A stretch of DNA of 64,000 nt from Acanthornis magna (GCA_036785705.1 JAWUZG010000001.1:4774001-4838000), one strand, 5' to 3'; counted from the stretch's first letter, positions 1 through 15,159 are shown. The notes: a model not told the origin generated them from the sequence alone. Made by a program: numbers and translations.

Positions 1-2405
1 CAAAATCTTTTTTTCCTTAGTGGAAGGGTAATGAAAGAAGTACAAATCTGACAGCAGGAGCATCATGAAGTGATTCGGCAGACAGCTGTCCAGACAAAAA
101 GCAAGAGAGGGAGGGTGAAAGGAGGGGAAGAAAAAAATATTGAAATATAACAACAAACTCACAGGAGGGGGAAAAAGAAAGCAGAAATAATTTTTGTCTG
201 AGGAGCTCAGCATGTTTTATTTTAAGGCTAGGAAACTGCACTGTGGACTTTATGGTGTTTACAGCTCTCAGCAAAAGAAAAATGCTTGCCAGGGCTACAT
301 CTGGAAGCATCCAGCACCCTGAGTGCTGCTTGAAAACCCCACAGGGGGTGGGAGTGCTGAGCCTTGCACACACACGCCTGGTGAAATATTTTGACTTTCA
401 GCAGTGGTGTGATTCCAGTTGTTACTGGAGCTACTCTGTGCAGGTGGCTGGCTCTGAAATTGGGTAGTCTCTTCTGGTATGGCACCAAAATCCTTCATTT
501 TGAAGCTTGAAAGTCCTTACAATTTCAAGCTTGAGTCTACAATGTCTATTATTCTTGACAGGGATTTTCTTTTGAAACAGAACTTGTGACTTGCTATCTT
601 AACAGGATGGGCAACAGGAATGAATGGCTTAATTATGTCTTTTCTAGGGCTTAATTACATCTTTTTTAGATGGTGTAAAATCTAGAGGAGAGCTAGAAAA
701 GAGAGACTGAAGGAAGGCCAACACAAACAATGTCAAGAGAAAATAAACAACTGAACACTTTTTTCTAGCTGGAAAATGCTTGATGACAAGTCGAATGGTT
801 TGTGAAACTATTAATTTTTCTGAAGAACTGCTACAAAAGATCTTATCTTTGAACAACTATTGACAACTATAGGGAAGATCATAGAATTATATTAAATATA
901 AGTATTGTTTCATCATCCTCCATAGGTTTTGAAAATTGGATGACATACAGATTTGCGTACAGCTATACTGCCTCTTTTACCTGTACTGGATGAGAAAGTC
1001 TCTCATCAGGACTTCAAATTTGATTGGAAGCTGCTCCAAACCCAAGATTTTGGAGTATGAAACACCTATGTGCACTCTATTATGTATATTCGATGTGTGC
1101 TGCATCCAATCTGCTGCCTCAGTGGATTCAGTCTCAGGTCAGTGATCAGCAGAGATTGGCTTCAGAAGGACAGAGTGACAATTGTTGTGCAAGAGACAAC
1201 AGGCCACTTTGGAAGTGTCACCTGACTCCCTCCGGGTTTCTGGGAGGGAATGAAATACCTATGCCATTTCCTGTGCTCTAACTACTTTTATAGATATGTC
1301 TTTTAGGCTACTTCATATCTTCATATGTGATCCTTTGGACACACTTGAATTTAGGGTGGACTGAGAAGAGCACTGACCACAAATCAAAGGTACAGCCAAA
1401 AGGCTGCCACCCCTCCACCAGAGGGACAGGGCAGTCACAGGATGCTTCAAAATATTTTGCTGACCTTGAGAGAGTTGTAGCTCTGGGAACTGCTGAACCA
1501 GAGGAGGTATCTTACAGAACTTCTTCTTTTTGTTTCTAGTCACTTCTGGAATTCATTTATCTTCTAGCATCCACAACAACCTACCATTCGCTGGTTTCAT
1601 TTGATGTACTCTTTGTCTGATTGGAAGAGACAATGAATAAAGATTTCCTTAACAGTTTGTGCTGCCCAAGGTTCTGTAGATATAATTTTTCCCCTTCAGT
1701 TGTCTCTCTTTCAGCCTGAAACTTACTTACTCTTTGTGCTCCAAGTGATCAGACCCACGTAACTGGTGAAGGATACAGTCCTGTTCTGCTAGCTGGTCCA
1801 CAGTGGGACAAAACCACTCCTACTACAAGAGATGGCTGAGGCTCTGCTCTGCAGAAACTATTCTCCTGTGGTGTGGGTAACCATTTGCCCTTGTATTCCC
1901 TACTATGAATACACAGACGAGTTACACACTGGAATACAAAAGGAAATAAAATGTAATTTCTTTAAATTCTTCTGCGCTCATGCATGTCCTGTGGGATCTG
2001 ACCATGCTCCCTACTGCTGGGATTTAATGCCTTTAGAGCTCCCCAGTGTAATTCTGACTGAAACGAACATTGGATGAACTCTTGGCCTATTTATGAAACA
2101 GGCAAATGAAGTGCTGTGCGCTTTCTGTCACTGCTGGCATAGTCTGCAGTACAGGAGAACTCTTATTGCTGTTGACACTGGTGCAGTGATTAAGGCCTGA
2201 ACTCAGTCTGGAAAAATGTCCTACACTGAGTCTGGAAAAACATCCTGCCCTGTCAGGACTTGGTGTCTTTGGAAACCTGCACCTGACCATGAGGAAATAC
2301 CAGATGTGGGGTCTCAGTCTATGTCAGTCTGGGCTTAAGACACCACTCACTTGTGATTATGAGTCATGTGGACTGGCTTGTTTTATTTGACCCAAAATAA
2401 TGAGA
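1..2405 (-). other. GRM3 intron 2, unique sequence
   Basis: AT-rich intronic sequence downstream of the first coding exon. No translation here resembles the next GRM3 exon, which in the receptor should continue from V157 into the flytrap domain. Reading frames are short and unrecognised. The only local structure seen is a 24-bp tandem duplication at 2201-2248. Confidence 0.6.
2201..2248. repeat. 24-bp imperfect tandem duplication
   Basis: Two adjacent 24-bp copies share the core GAGTCTGGAAAAA or CAGTCTGGAAAAA and then TCCT at matching positions, with about four mismatches. Probably a local replication-slippage duplication; no family recognised. Confidence 0.6.
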
Positions 2406-3373
2406 CCACAGAATCACAGAATCATTCAGGTCAGAAAATATCTCCAAGATCACCGAGTCCAGCCCTTGAGCGATCACCACCTTGTCAGCCAGACCATGGC
2501 ACTGAGTGCCACATCCAATCAGTTCTTTAATACATCCAGGGATGGTGACTCCACCACCTCCCTCCCTGGGGAGTCTGTTCCAATGCCTAACAACCGTTCC
2601 TGTGAAGAAATTCTTCCTGATGTCCAACCTAAGCCTCACCTGTCACAGCTTGAGGCCATTTTCTCCCAACGTGTCACTGGCTGCCCAGGAGAAGAGGCCA
2701 CCCCTCATCTGGCTACAACCTCCTGTCAGGTGTTTGTAGCTATAGGGTCCCCTCTGAGCCTCCTCTTCTCCAAGCTAAACATCCCCAGCTCCTTCAGCTG
2801 CTCCTCACAGGACTTTCTCTCTAGACCCTTCACCAGCTCTGTTGCCCTTCTCTGGACTCACTCCAGCACCTCAGCATCTTTCCTGCAGTGATGGGCCCAG
2901 AACTGGACACAGGATGTGAGGAGTGGCACCACCAGTGCCCAGTACAGTGGTCACTGCCCTGGTCCTGCTGGCCACACCATTGCTAATACAAGCCAGGATT
3001 CCATTGGTTTCTTGGCCACCTGGGCACACCTGGCTCATGTTCAACCAACCCTCAATCAGCGCCCCCAGGTCCTTTCCTGCTGGGCACTTTCCAGCCCCAG
3101 CCTGCTGTGCTGCAATGGGGTTGTTGTCACCCAAAAGAAGGCATAGGACCTGGCACTTAACCTTATTGAACCTCGTGCCATTGACCTCAGTCCATTGATC
3201 CAGTCTGTCCAGATCCCTCGCAGTTTTCCTACCCTGCAAGAGGTCACCATTCTTACCATCTTTGTCTGCAAACATACTGAGGGTACACTCAATCCCTTCA
3301 TTCAGATAATTGGTAAAGATATTAAGCAGGTTTGGCCCCAATACTGAGCCTTGGGTAACCCCACCAGTGACTT
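2406..3373 (-). mobile_element. CR1 LINE, 5'-truncated, minus sense
   Basis: This is the largest transposon in the window. The left end has the RC of the CR1 3' terminus (ACAGAATCACAGAATCATTCAGG), followed by the CR1 3' UTR. From about 2871 to 3373 the minus strand encodes the end of the ORF2 reverse transcriptase: a degraded form of the GSVLGPLLFNIF and FADD region is seen as MGPNLLNIF and FADK, followed by LDRLDQW and degraded LGALIEGWLNMSQVCPGGQETNGILACI. The catalytic FADD is broken and frameshifts are present, so it is dead. The 5' truncation near 3373 is normal for CR1. It sits in GRM3 intron 2 in the same orientation as the gene, about 450 bp past the donor. Confidence 0.9.
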
Positions 3374-4420
<1,047 letters not shown>

Positions 4421-7400
4421 CTAAAGAAGAAATGGAAAGAATTAGAAGAGGCAGAAGGAGACATGAAGATGTGAGATGCCTTAATCGCACAACCATCCCT
4501 CCTTAAGGCAAACAAGACTCTCTTCCAAGCAAATTAAGGTAAATACATAAGTAAGTAAGAGAGACATTAAAGGGAAAAATAAGAGACATGACAAGAAGGA
4601 GTCTTGTGTTTGATGCTTGCTCAGGGCATGAAAATGCTTGCGGCTGGACTTTCTCTCTTTAATGTTAATCACAGTTCAGTGCTTGGATCAAAGGGAGAAC
4701 ACAGCAGTTATGTGTGTACTTAGGATATGATTTTACTCTCACCAAGGTCAGGACAGTTTGCCAATAACCTGAAAAGGAGAAAAATCAAACCTCAGAGTGA
4801 AGATAGCATTGTAACAATTTTGTAAATGAATACATGTACACAAAGTCTGTGTATGTAACATAGATGCATGACTTGTCCATAGACTCCCTGTCAATGTCAA
4901 ATGTTCAAATTTGTCAAAGTGGCTGCCTGGATCTCCCAATCCTGAGATAAATTGTGTGGCAATAGTTAAACAGAACACTTGAATAATTTATTTCTGTACT
5001 TACCTTTTCCTTAACAGAGTACATACTATTAGAGTCACAGAGTTATTTATAATTTAGAAACACTTAGCACAAAGAAATTGAAATAAGCAACAATTAAGAT
5101 TTAACACTGAATAATGAATGAACATGCATATTGCAAGGCAGTTGTTTATCCTAGTACAGTTTCAATGTTGCTGTACCAAACTGGGAGAAAGGAGAGATTT
5201 TTATTCATATTTATTCCAACATTGTTCTCTCATAAATCAGTAATGGGTCGGATGCACTGTTAAAGGTCTCTCTCTGCTATCCTAGTAGTCTGAGCTGCAG
5301 ATTGCCTCAGCAGAATTTTCCATTCAGAAATGGAATCCCTAAATGATCTCTAAATAAGCTAGTTTTCTTATCACCTGTGGTTTATTAAACAGGTCCAGAA
5401 AATACATTTTCTGGTAATGTAAAGAGAAGTAATGATGTTGACTGTATTCAGCAGTATTTTCTGTATCAGACTTAGTATTCTAATTTATGAAACATTATTC
5501 AAGTGTATACAGGGCATATAAAATGGTGGTACTATCCCACTGGAAATCATTATCAGACAAAAAGATGACATTTTTCACATAAATGGCTGTGTAGTTAATA
5601 ATTCAGTTGTGTTGGCTTCCATTGTTTTCATCACTAATCCATCGTTTGGATAAAAACAGGACTTGGGATTTTTTTTAAATGTAATATCCATCTTATTTAC
5701 CTTTGTGGCTTCTGTTGCCACTGTATCTCAGCAAACATTCATACATTTATCCTTATAACAGTGGTAAAATATTTGCTTTCCCTGTTTTACACTTGGGAGA
5801 AAAACAAGACACAGAAAGATGAAATACAATTCTCAGAAGATTCTAAATTCAGATTTTGATTTACTTGGCACTCACAATCACGATCAAACTTTGGAAAGTT
5901 CAACTGTGCCCTGAATCCCCTGGTTCCCACTGAGGCACTGACTCTGAAAAAGTTCCTAAACAAACTCTTCCAAGCCTGTTTCTGAGGGATTTACCAGAGG
6001 TCATCAGCACAGCCAAGAATCAAACTTTGATCTTTCCCAGTGCTCCTCTGATACCTTAATGATAAACCTCCCTTGTTCCCTATTGCTCCTTGTGCCTTTT
6101 ATGTGAGACTTTTATAAGGTCGTATTAAAACAATCTGCTTTCAAGAGCCTTTCAACACGACCAAGAACAACCAGGTTTCCCAAAGAAAAGGATTTAAAAT
6201 GGGGCTCTCTATAAAGCTTTCTGAAACTGTCCTGGGACATACCTAGAGCTGCAGTGGATTTACCCTCAACAGCAGGAAGGATATTCTCATCCCCTGACTC
6301 CTTCACAGGTGCTGGTTTCTGCAAATGGCATCATCCTACACCCTGCATCTCCTCCGTGTCTCAGGAATCTGTGTGTCTCTGATACACCAGCAAGAAAGGA
6401 TAGAAGGGTACTGAAAATTATTTCAACATTACACATGGAGAACTGATTTCTCCTGCAAAGAATGCAAAGGATTTCCATGTTCTGTCACTTAAGCCTGTTG
6501 CAGTGGTACTGCTGAGGGAAACTGGAATCAGTTTGGCACACCAAAAGAAGATGGAAAGGCATCTGGAAAAGGTGGCACAGCAGATGATCAGTCCCTGCAG
6601 AAGTCAAGGGGCAAGCAGAGAAGGTGAGGGCTGGGGATAGGCAGGACCATTACTGTTTCTTCCTCACCACTTCATGTTGACAGCACTGGTGTGAAGGTGC
6701 CCAGGGATATGGAAGGAGGAGAAGGTGGGTACCCTGTGTGGGTTGGAGAGCACAGATGACACATGCCCACCATCCTGCTCTACCTGGGGACACACTGCTT
6801 GCTAAGGGGTGGCCATGGGTGGGGGCCACCCACCTCTGCCAGTTGTCTTACCCTCCCCAGGGCAATGCCTGTAAAGTTCTGAGCTTGTCCCAGGGGCTTT
6901 GATACTGCAGGGAGACACCAAAGATGCAGAGTCCTGTTTCCCAGGAAAAAACATCCTATTTTATGTGCTCAAATGCTCTCTATATAAATGGAAGACAGTA
7001 AACAAAACCACAGCTTAGGGCATCAAATGTGCTTCTCTCTTTCATCAGACCTGGCAGCCCATGGAGTGGCATTGCAGGGTCCTGCTGAGGAGCAAGGATG
7101 CTGAGCAGAGGCTGGGGAGTGAAGGCATTAATGTAAAGGCTGATTTGTCAGGGGAGGTTTCCTCTGGGCTGTGAGGGGTGGGTGCCTCGAGGGTTTCTCA
7201 GCTGTGGGACTCCTGAAGGAAGCTGTGAGGTAGATTTGGGTGGTCAGTGAGCAGCATCACTATGGTGACACCAAACAGACATCTTGGTGTGATGAAGGGA
7301 GACTATTTTAAAGCAGATCACAGAGATGGGCTTGCAGCTCAGTTCCTCTCCTGTTCTCTCTGGTGTGCACCTCCCACATGCTTTCTCTGCAGCTTGTGTA

Positions 7401-10400
7401 ACTCAGGACTATATATACAAACATTTTGTACCTATTCCAGGCTGATACAGCCCATATTCCTCGTCTTGAACATGGTGAAGCTACCACTTGCCATTTTCTA
7501 CCTGAAGTGATTTCATTACGCTGACCACTCCAATTCAGTTTTGCAATACCAAGTTCTACTAAAACCATATTTCTGGGATATTTCAAAAAGAAGCACCTGA
7601 TGATCAAGCTGAAATTCTGTTGTTTTTTGTTTCTATTTAAAGTTTTAACATCAGCTACAGGCAGGGCTGTGTTTTTCCAGGTGTTCTGTCAGTATTACAA
7701 ATATGTACATTCCTGCCCTATAGACTTTGCATCCCTGGTGGAAACAAAAGTAGAGTTTGGGTGTAAAAGCAATGCAAATATCAACATGAAAAATAAACAG
7801 ACTGAAGGAGAAAAGTTTCCATGTCTGCATCAGGGGGTTTCTGCCAGCACTGCTCTATCTGAACTTTAGCCAGAAGCACTCAGCTTGTGAAACACCTTCA
7901 TTTGGCACTCCAGAGCCCCTTCTCTTTCCACCACCAAAAGTCCATGGGGTAAGCTTCACCTGCCCTTGGGGGACACTGTCAGCACTTCCCTTAGTGAAAG
8001 CAACTCATTTGTGTGCAAGAGCAGATGTGCTGCTCTCATTGAAAACCCACTTGCCTCTAGGTCTGAATCATCAGTTTTGGCAGATTATTTCTCTGTCTGT
8101 GAAAAGTTGATTGCACGAATTTACTATTTCTTGGTGTAATTTGCTTATTTACTAAGGATGGGCACATTCTTGTTTCTGCGAAAGCAACAAGAATGAGAAA
8201 GAGGATGTCTGGGGTTTCTGCATTCAGTATCACACTGATACCATCTCCAAAATGAAATCTGTCTTCCGGGGCTGTATTCACATGACAGCTCTGGCCCTCT
8301 GCAGGCTTTCTGTCTGCAGCCCAGAGTAGGCCCACCTGTGCTGTTGGTTCAGAGATGAATTCTTGTCAGACTAAGCATTTGCAGACTATTTTTTTAGTAG
8401 GTGTCAAACTCCAAAATGAATTACAGTTGAATCTCTCATTTAGCCAGATGACTTATAAATCGAACATAATTGCTCATACATCAATGACAATTTTGTTCAT
8501 GCCTTCCGTCATACCAGCACCACTGCTTGGTACTGGCAATCCAGCATCCAGCAGCCATGCATTTTCCAATTTTTTCAGTTATGTGGATGGACTGGGAAGC
8601 CTTACTGAGAGCTGAGGCACTTCAGATTGCCTGACTATTTTTCAACACCACTAACTAATGAATAGGACAATCTACATGACTGGGCTAAAACTCAGGAGAG
8701 GTTTTTTCTCTTCCCTACCATGTGCTATATCCTAAATTTCCCCACATTTGTTCCTCTTCACGGTGTTTTGTGGGGTTCATCTGTTTATGCAGCTTCCTGA
8801 CAAAGGATGCAACAAGAGCTGACGTGGGTGCTGGAGATGATTATGTTTAGCTTTATTGTGGGTGGCTTCCCCTTGGCAGCTGAGGATTTATACCGCATTA
8901 TTCAGAACTATAATGTGTTACTGTGGTGCGTGGAGCTGTATGTCAGCTTGGTATCACCTGCTGTCCTTTGTAAACTTTCTTTGGAGGAGAACCACGCTCA
9001 GTGTAAGGTCACAGAGGAGGTTCCCACACCTGTGCTCTTGTGGTATTTTACAGCATTGAAGCTAATAGTTTCATCAATAGATCTTTCTCCAAGATCACCC
9101 ATCAGAGAAATATCTTTCCCCAAGCCCTTGCTGTGCCCTGCAAATTTTATCTTAGGGAAGCAAATTTCTAGAACATTTCTAATTTCTGCTCAAAATTCTG
9201 GTGCATCTTTCAAGACTGAGACAAAAGGTTGAATGCAAAGATTTCTTTCTCTCAGAGATCATGGATAACTTGCACAGTGGCATGGATCATCCAACACATT
9301 TATCACATTTATATGTGCCCTGGCAGAACTTGACCTTAATGCCTGATGAGAACTGCACTGAAATATAACATGTCTTATTTCATCAGAAAAAAAGTAATAG
9401 ACAAGCTTGAGTCTCCTTGCCAATTATGATTAGAGATATTGTCACCTCTGGAAGAGAAATATTTGTAAAATAACACAAACTTGTGACAGACTGGTGCCGA
9501 GAACACAAAATGCTCACATCCTGATTGTGGCTGGCTGAAATCTGGTAGCTTAAATCAGGAGCTAAAAGAAAACAAAGAAACAAACAAACAAGGAAAAAAT
9601 TGCAGAAACCGTGATGAGGTAGAGAAAGAAGCAAAACTATGGAAATGGAGAAGTTCCTTCATGAAATGTAAAGCAGGCGCTGATGTAAGTTTGTTGAAAA
9701 TTAATCAAAGGGCTTTAAATTTCAATTGTTGGCTGTTATATCTCAGATTTTTTTCTTTCCTCATGAAAATGATAAAAATGGTTTTCCAATTAGGTGATTT
9801 TGTGAACTTCATTTCGTCTTTAAAACCCATACACAGAAAACATTAATTAATGCAATTACCACCACTAGCAGCATAAGGCTGCAAGCCATTCAAGTTCATG
9901 CCATGAATATATTGTATATTGTAAAAGAGTTTGAAAAGACCCAAAAATTTAGGGGCAATTTCAGTATAAAGACATATGAAGCAAGAGATCAATACGTCAG
10001 TGTAGAAGTAAATTATCAGTCTCAAAATAAAAACTTATATTCTGTTACTTTAGAACAAGAAGAAAAATTCAGAACACTGTGTTACTGTTTGTATTGTGTA
10101 AGCATCAACATCTGATGCTTTATGTTTTCTACAATGTCAACATACAGCAGATGCCCAGCCCTCCCCTCAGAGATCTGTTATATCCTGTTTCAGAAAAGAA
10201 AAGAGTTTAAAATATTAATCACACGGGAAAACAGATGTCTCTGACATGTTGTTCTTTAAGTTTCCAGATATTAAATAACTCTACAGATTAGAACTATATC
10301 TATTAATTTAGCCTGGTGAGGAACAAGGAGCTGCTGAAGATCACGTTAATATGAGGAAATATGGGTCTTGGTTACTTGTTAAAATACATGAGAGCATTTG

Positions 10401-11594
10401 GCACTGGCTGAGTCCTTCTAAAGCGAGTTTGGTCTCAGGAGAGTGAGTTACAATGAGCAGACCACCAGAGGTGGAGCTCTGGGTCAGGCTATGCAGAACC
10501 CTAACTCGCTAGTTTCTCCCACTCTGACAATAACTATATTCAAGTGCACTGAGAAGTCCGGCCGTGAGCCCGAGGCTTTGTGCCATCTGGACAATTTGTG
10601 GTGTAATGATCTTGATGTAATGCAGGGTTAGACCTCTGAAAGTCCCACCATCTTCCCTTCTGTCTTCTTTGGATTGAGCTGAATCCTACTGCTTTTTGTC
10701 CATCTGCTTATTTCTCCCAGGCATTGGTGACAGATGAGAGCCCACCAGCAGTGACTGCAATGAGCAGGCAAGTGCTGTGTGCTTGTTGATTGTGTTAGTT
10801 GACTTTAGTCTCAGCCTTCACGTGTGGTCCCAGAAAGACATGGAAAAGGAAAAATGGGAGTATAAAGCCTTTTGGGGACAAAGGAGCAGCTGGCTCCTGT
10901 GACCTGTGGATGTCACCGCAATTATTCCTGCTAGGTGGTGTGGGACCACCATCACCAGCCCAAGGTCAGCAATGTCAAATGTTGGCTGAGAGAGGTGATG
11001 GCATAACTGTGGAGCAGTCTTGCCCAAAGTAAACCATGACGTTTCCAGTGTCATATCCTGGGATGACATATTTACCTAAGAAAAGCTTTAACACTTGTGC
11101 TTAATGTGAGCGAGGCTTAACTAAGTGACGTTAACACCATTCAAACTATAGCCCCCCAAGGAGTAGCTGTGCATTTTAAAGTCTTTAGACACGTATTTAA
11201 CCTTTCCCTCTTAATTGATTCTTAAGCCTCTATTTTTTTTCTGCCCACACAGAGATCGTTTCTGCTTTGTGCTCCTAATCGCTTCTCAGCTCTCAGCAAT
11301 GCCTGCAGGGTTTTCCTTGAGGCTGGAGCTCCCCGTGAACCTGTGCTCCTGCTGAGGTGCTCTGCCTGGGCATTCTTGGCTCACTCCAAGTGGCACCAGA
11401 GCGAGCTGCCAGATTTCACTCTCACCACTCCTCTGCCAAGATGTTTCCCTCACATCGTGGCAGTATGGCTGAGCCTCTGCCTATGTGGAGGGCAGAGAGT
11501 CCTTTGTCACTGCTGCTTCTGTTGAGGCTCAGTCTCACTGGCAGCACAGGCAGCCCCAGAGTCACACCAGACTCACAGAGCAGCAGAGCATGCA
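4421..11594 (-). other. GRM3 intron 1, coding-exon-proximal block
   Basis: Continuous AT-rich intron upstream of the coding exon. It holds a probable MIR relic near 5.8 kb and a somewhat GC-richer stretch at about 6.5-7.25 kb. The longest open frame, 8807-9232 on the plus strand (141 codons), matches no family I recognise and has no splice or promoter context. No gene supported. Confidence 0.6.
5745..5870 (-). repeat. Possible MIR/CORE-SINE relic
   Basis: CCCTGTTTTACACTTGGGAG followed by AAACAAGACACAGAAAGATGAAAT resembles the reverse complement of the MIR 3' half (the 'cccattttacagatgaggaaactgaggcacagag' type stretch). Strongly diverged, so only tentative. Confidence 0.4.
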
Positions 11595-11806
11595 CTCTTT
11601 TTCTTCTTCTCTTTTCTTTTTCCCTTTTCTTCTTCTCTTTTCTTCTCCTCTCCTCTCCTCTCCTCTCCTCTCCTCTCCTCTCCTCTCCTCTCCTCTCCTC
11701 TCCTCTCCTCTCCTCTCCTCTCCTCTCCTCTCCTCTCCTCTCCTCTCCTCTCCTCTCCTCTCCTCTCCTCTCCTCTCCTCTCCTCTCCTCTCCTCTCCTC
11801 TCCTCT
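11595..11806. repeat. 212-nt pure pyrimidine tract with (TCTCC)n array
   Basis: Every plus-strand base from 11595 to 11806 is C or T. Positions 11595-11643 are an irregular TTTTC/TTCTTC lead-in. Positions 11644-11806 are about 32.6 perfect copies of a pentanucleotide (TCTCC phase), with no interruption seen. Long open frames in all registers here are artefacts of the repeat. Perfect purine-pyrimidine tracts of this kind can adopt triplex (H-DNA) structures and are length-unstable; this is general knowledge, not shown here. Confidence 0.97.
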
Positions 11807-14800
11807 GTATGCAGGGTGACTTCTGCTGCCACCCAGCCTGCTCTGATGGGACCCAGTCCTGGCCTGGACCCCCAAGCAGCAGCATTCAAACCTGGCTTGG
11901 CACTCTCCACATCACTGGTCAGGATAGGAGAAACTGAAATAGCAAAGATGATGGCCCATAGTGGGCAAAGTCCCCTCTGTGACTTGTTCTCCCAGCCCCA
12001 ATTCAGTGATAAATCAAACTTCCCAGATTAGTGCTCTCATCCCTGTATGGTCTGAGCCGTACCTCCCAGTTTGCCACAGCAGTACCAAACACCCATCTGG
12101 AAATTTTCCAGGTTAAGATGGTTCTTCTCATTTGCTGATCACGGCAATACTCACTGCAAGCCCTTCAGAGCAGAAGCTGCTGCCTTGCCTGTGGCTGGGC
12201 AGGGCTGAACTCTTGTCTCATCACTGCTGACCATTCAGTGATGAGATTCCATCTGCCTCACTTGCTCACTAACATGTGGCAACATTTTAGGCACTTTTGA
12301 CCTCCTCCAGGATATTTGACCTCATCCTGCCTATTCTGGTCCAAGAAAGTCTCCAGGCGTCTCTGGGACCACCAAGGGCAGGAGAATATTTCTAATGAAA
12401 ATGCAGGCAATTGCTTTAGGCAGAGTGGTGTGCCCAGCGTCTGCAATGTGAGGTCAAGGCTGGTGCCTGATTACACAGACAGGGTTTCACCTGCTGGTCA
12501 CTTGTTTTGTCGTGTCCCTGGTAACAACACAAAGCAATAGAAAGAGATCAAAACATGGAGAGAATGTTCAGATTTTTAAAGAGAGAACTGTTTAGCTGTG
12601 GATTGTAGCTTTTTGATGTTTAGTTGTTTTCTTTCCTCTTTTTTTTTTCTTTAAACATAAAAGGGTTAAAAATTTAATAAGAGTAACCTCTCTTGAAACA
12701 ATCCTTCCCTCTTCCACCCCCTCTACACACTCCCCCAAGAGCCCAGACTGGTAACTCTTCCATCACATGAATGTTACCTCCAGGCTACAGCATTCAGCGG
12801 AGTGTGAAATCACAATTAAGGGAGCAAGTGTTTTGTAAGTGAGCAGAGACGGCCACAAATTACATCCTGCTATTAGCCGATTTTAGAACAACACTGTTGA
12901 ACAGCTTCATGATTACTGGGCTGTGGCATGTATTAAAAAAACATTAATAAAACATAATTGATTGTGAATTGTGCTTACTGCCTTTAGAGTTTTAATCACA
13001 AAAGTCTCAGAAGTTTGCTGGAAACAAAAGCTGCCCTCAGCTATTTATGGGAACTGGATTGCACTAAAAATTTTACAGAACTTGATCTGCAGCTGTTGTA
13101 AATCAGTAAACTACTGAAGCCTATGGGGTTTGCTGACTGATAGATCCTCTTCGCCTTTTTCCAATCAGCAAAGAAAGCTGTAAGACTGCCTTACCTCCAC
13201 CAGAAAGTACCACTGGAAGTGGAAACAATATCCTCAGTCTCTCAGACCTGCCAGGCACTGGCTGTGTCCTTAGATGCAGGTAATGTCACTGACAGGGAGC
13301 TGGAGCTGGTGGCTTCTATTTACTGAGAAACAAGCAAATACAGAGCTATACTTCAAAAATGCTTGCATTTATGTCTCTCTTTTGGGCTTAAAGTTATTTT
13401 CAAAACTCAAATCATATAGTCTTACAGGAACTTGGAATGTTAATTCTGATTCAAGGCCCTGCCTGGGCTCATGAAGTTATAAGGTATGTCACAAAAGTTT
13501 ATGGCTACATTATCAAACTTGGGTGCCCTGCTATGAATTTATGGACTTTAAAAAGGCTGTTCACAATCAGTCAAATGTGAGACTTGGAAAGAATTTGAGC
13601 TCCGGCCAGTGACACAAACAGATTGCTCTTCTTCATCAGTTAGTGCTTTAGGTATCTAAATCTCACTCTCAGGCTGAGAATTCCCAAAACACTTCAGACA
13701 CTGCCTGCACTTGCTGATCAGGGTGATGCTTAACTCCACTTATAAGCCAAATTTAGTCAGAGGAAGATGGACCTCTGCCAAAGTCCCCAAGGAAATAGGC
13801 TCAGGGATGTGGGCAGGATCTTGACCTAGCTGTAACAATTTAAGCAGTTTTCTCACCCCACAGAGAGGTGGCATAAAGTGAGGAATAAACCTCACAAGTT
13901 CTGAATCTCTCCTGCTGTGACCACTAAAAATGCTAGTGCTAGGAGTGTTGAAAAATCTTAGAAGTGGATCTAAAATTAGGTAATATAATGCTTGCATTAT
14001 TTATTGACTTTTTTTCAGCCTGTGCCCTGGCAAATAAACTCGTATAAACAGTGGGAGTAGATTGCTGAAAAGCATTTCCTGTTAAAGAACTAGCAGCAAG
14101 GGTTATTTTTAAAGAAAATAAACCAGAGAAAGCAAATTTTTCCTGCTTCTGTGAAGATTAATCTCATGAAGGCAGCAACAAACATGCCTTGTCCTGTCCA
14201 AGGCAGTGACTTCTGCTGCTAAGAAATGAAATTTAAGTCAGTTATCACTCAGGCTTATTTCAGTTTAGTACTCAGCTCTTCGCAGGTGCATCCTGGAACA
14301 AACAACTCCAACACGCACTGAGCTTCTCCTCTTTCCGTACCACCTGTCCCTCCCTCAGATCTGATGTGAACTGCTTGCTTGGCTCCTTCCAGGCAGCTCC
14401 ACGGCACTGTATGTTCATGCAGACATATATTTTTATGGGAAGAACCAGAACCTCACACCCCCAACACATTCGCTGCATTCTCTCACGCTAAATGGCCATT
14501 GCTATGGCAACAACAGCTTAACTCAAAATTCAGAGAGGCATTTAGCACAAGTTATGAAAGAAGAGATGCGGCACTGGGTAAAGCCACGCGCGGTTTGGTG
14601 GCTCCATTCACCGATTGCTTCAGGACACCCTGGGGGCCTTGCCACTCGAAGTCTGTCACCTTCTGCCCAGCACGGTGCAGGAAACAGCTTTCTCTAGCAC
14701 TGGCTTTGTCTTTATTCTTTTCTGTGCTGACAGTAAATGGCCTTTCAGCCATCTGATCGGCCACAGAACTGAATTTGCAGTCCGCCCAGCCTGGTCCTCA

Positions 14801-15159
14801 ATACCTCTGCCAGAATAATTCATGGGCTGGTGGTGTGAGGGGGGAATTCCTTGCTAATGAAGGGAAGGAAAGACACAGGCCCTATTTAGAGTATCTGGAG
14901 CAGTGCTGGTGTTCTGCATCAGCGTATCTGGCAGCAGATGAAGGTCCAGCTGAGTTGCAGGACAAAGCATATTGCATGTCTGTGACACTTCTCCTTGCAC
15001 AGAGCTGCTCTGTGGTGCCAAATCTCAGACATAATGGCAAAGTGGAGGAAAGACAAACAGGAATAACCTCAACAATTCCTAGTGAATACACATTTTTCTA
15101 AAATCTGTGCAAACTTTGCCTTGTGTTCTTACATAAGTCCACACCTTAGATAAGCCAAG
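11807..15159 (-). other. GRM3 intron 1 block, includes a conserved-looking stretch
   Basis: Intronic sequence without a recognisable gene. The part at about 12.78-13.06 kb is dense in homeodomain-type TAAT/ATTA cores and looks like an ultraconserved-type intronic element rather than neutral DNA, but this is an impression only. Other open frames are short and unrecognised. Confidence 0.5.

Noticed and set aside
2400..2891. 163-codon plus-strand open frame
   Set aside because: It is the antisense of a CR1 3' region; the element explains it.
8807..9232. 141-codon plus-strand open frame
   Set aside because: No recognisable domain, no splice sites or promoter, and within a long intron. Length is possible by chance in 64 kb.
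11357..12031. 224-codon plus-strand open frame and several minus-strand Glu/Arg-rich frames
   Set aside because: The pentamer array keeps every frame open; the protein is a repeat product.
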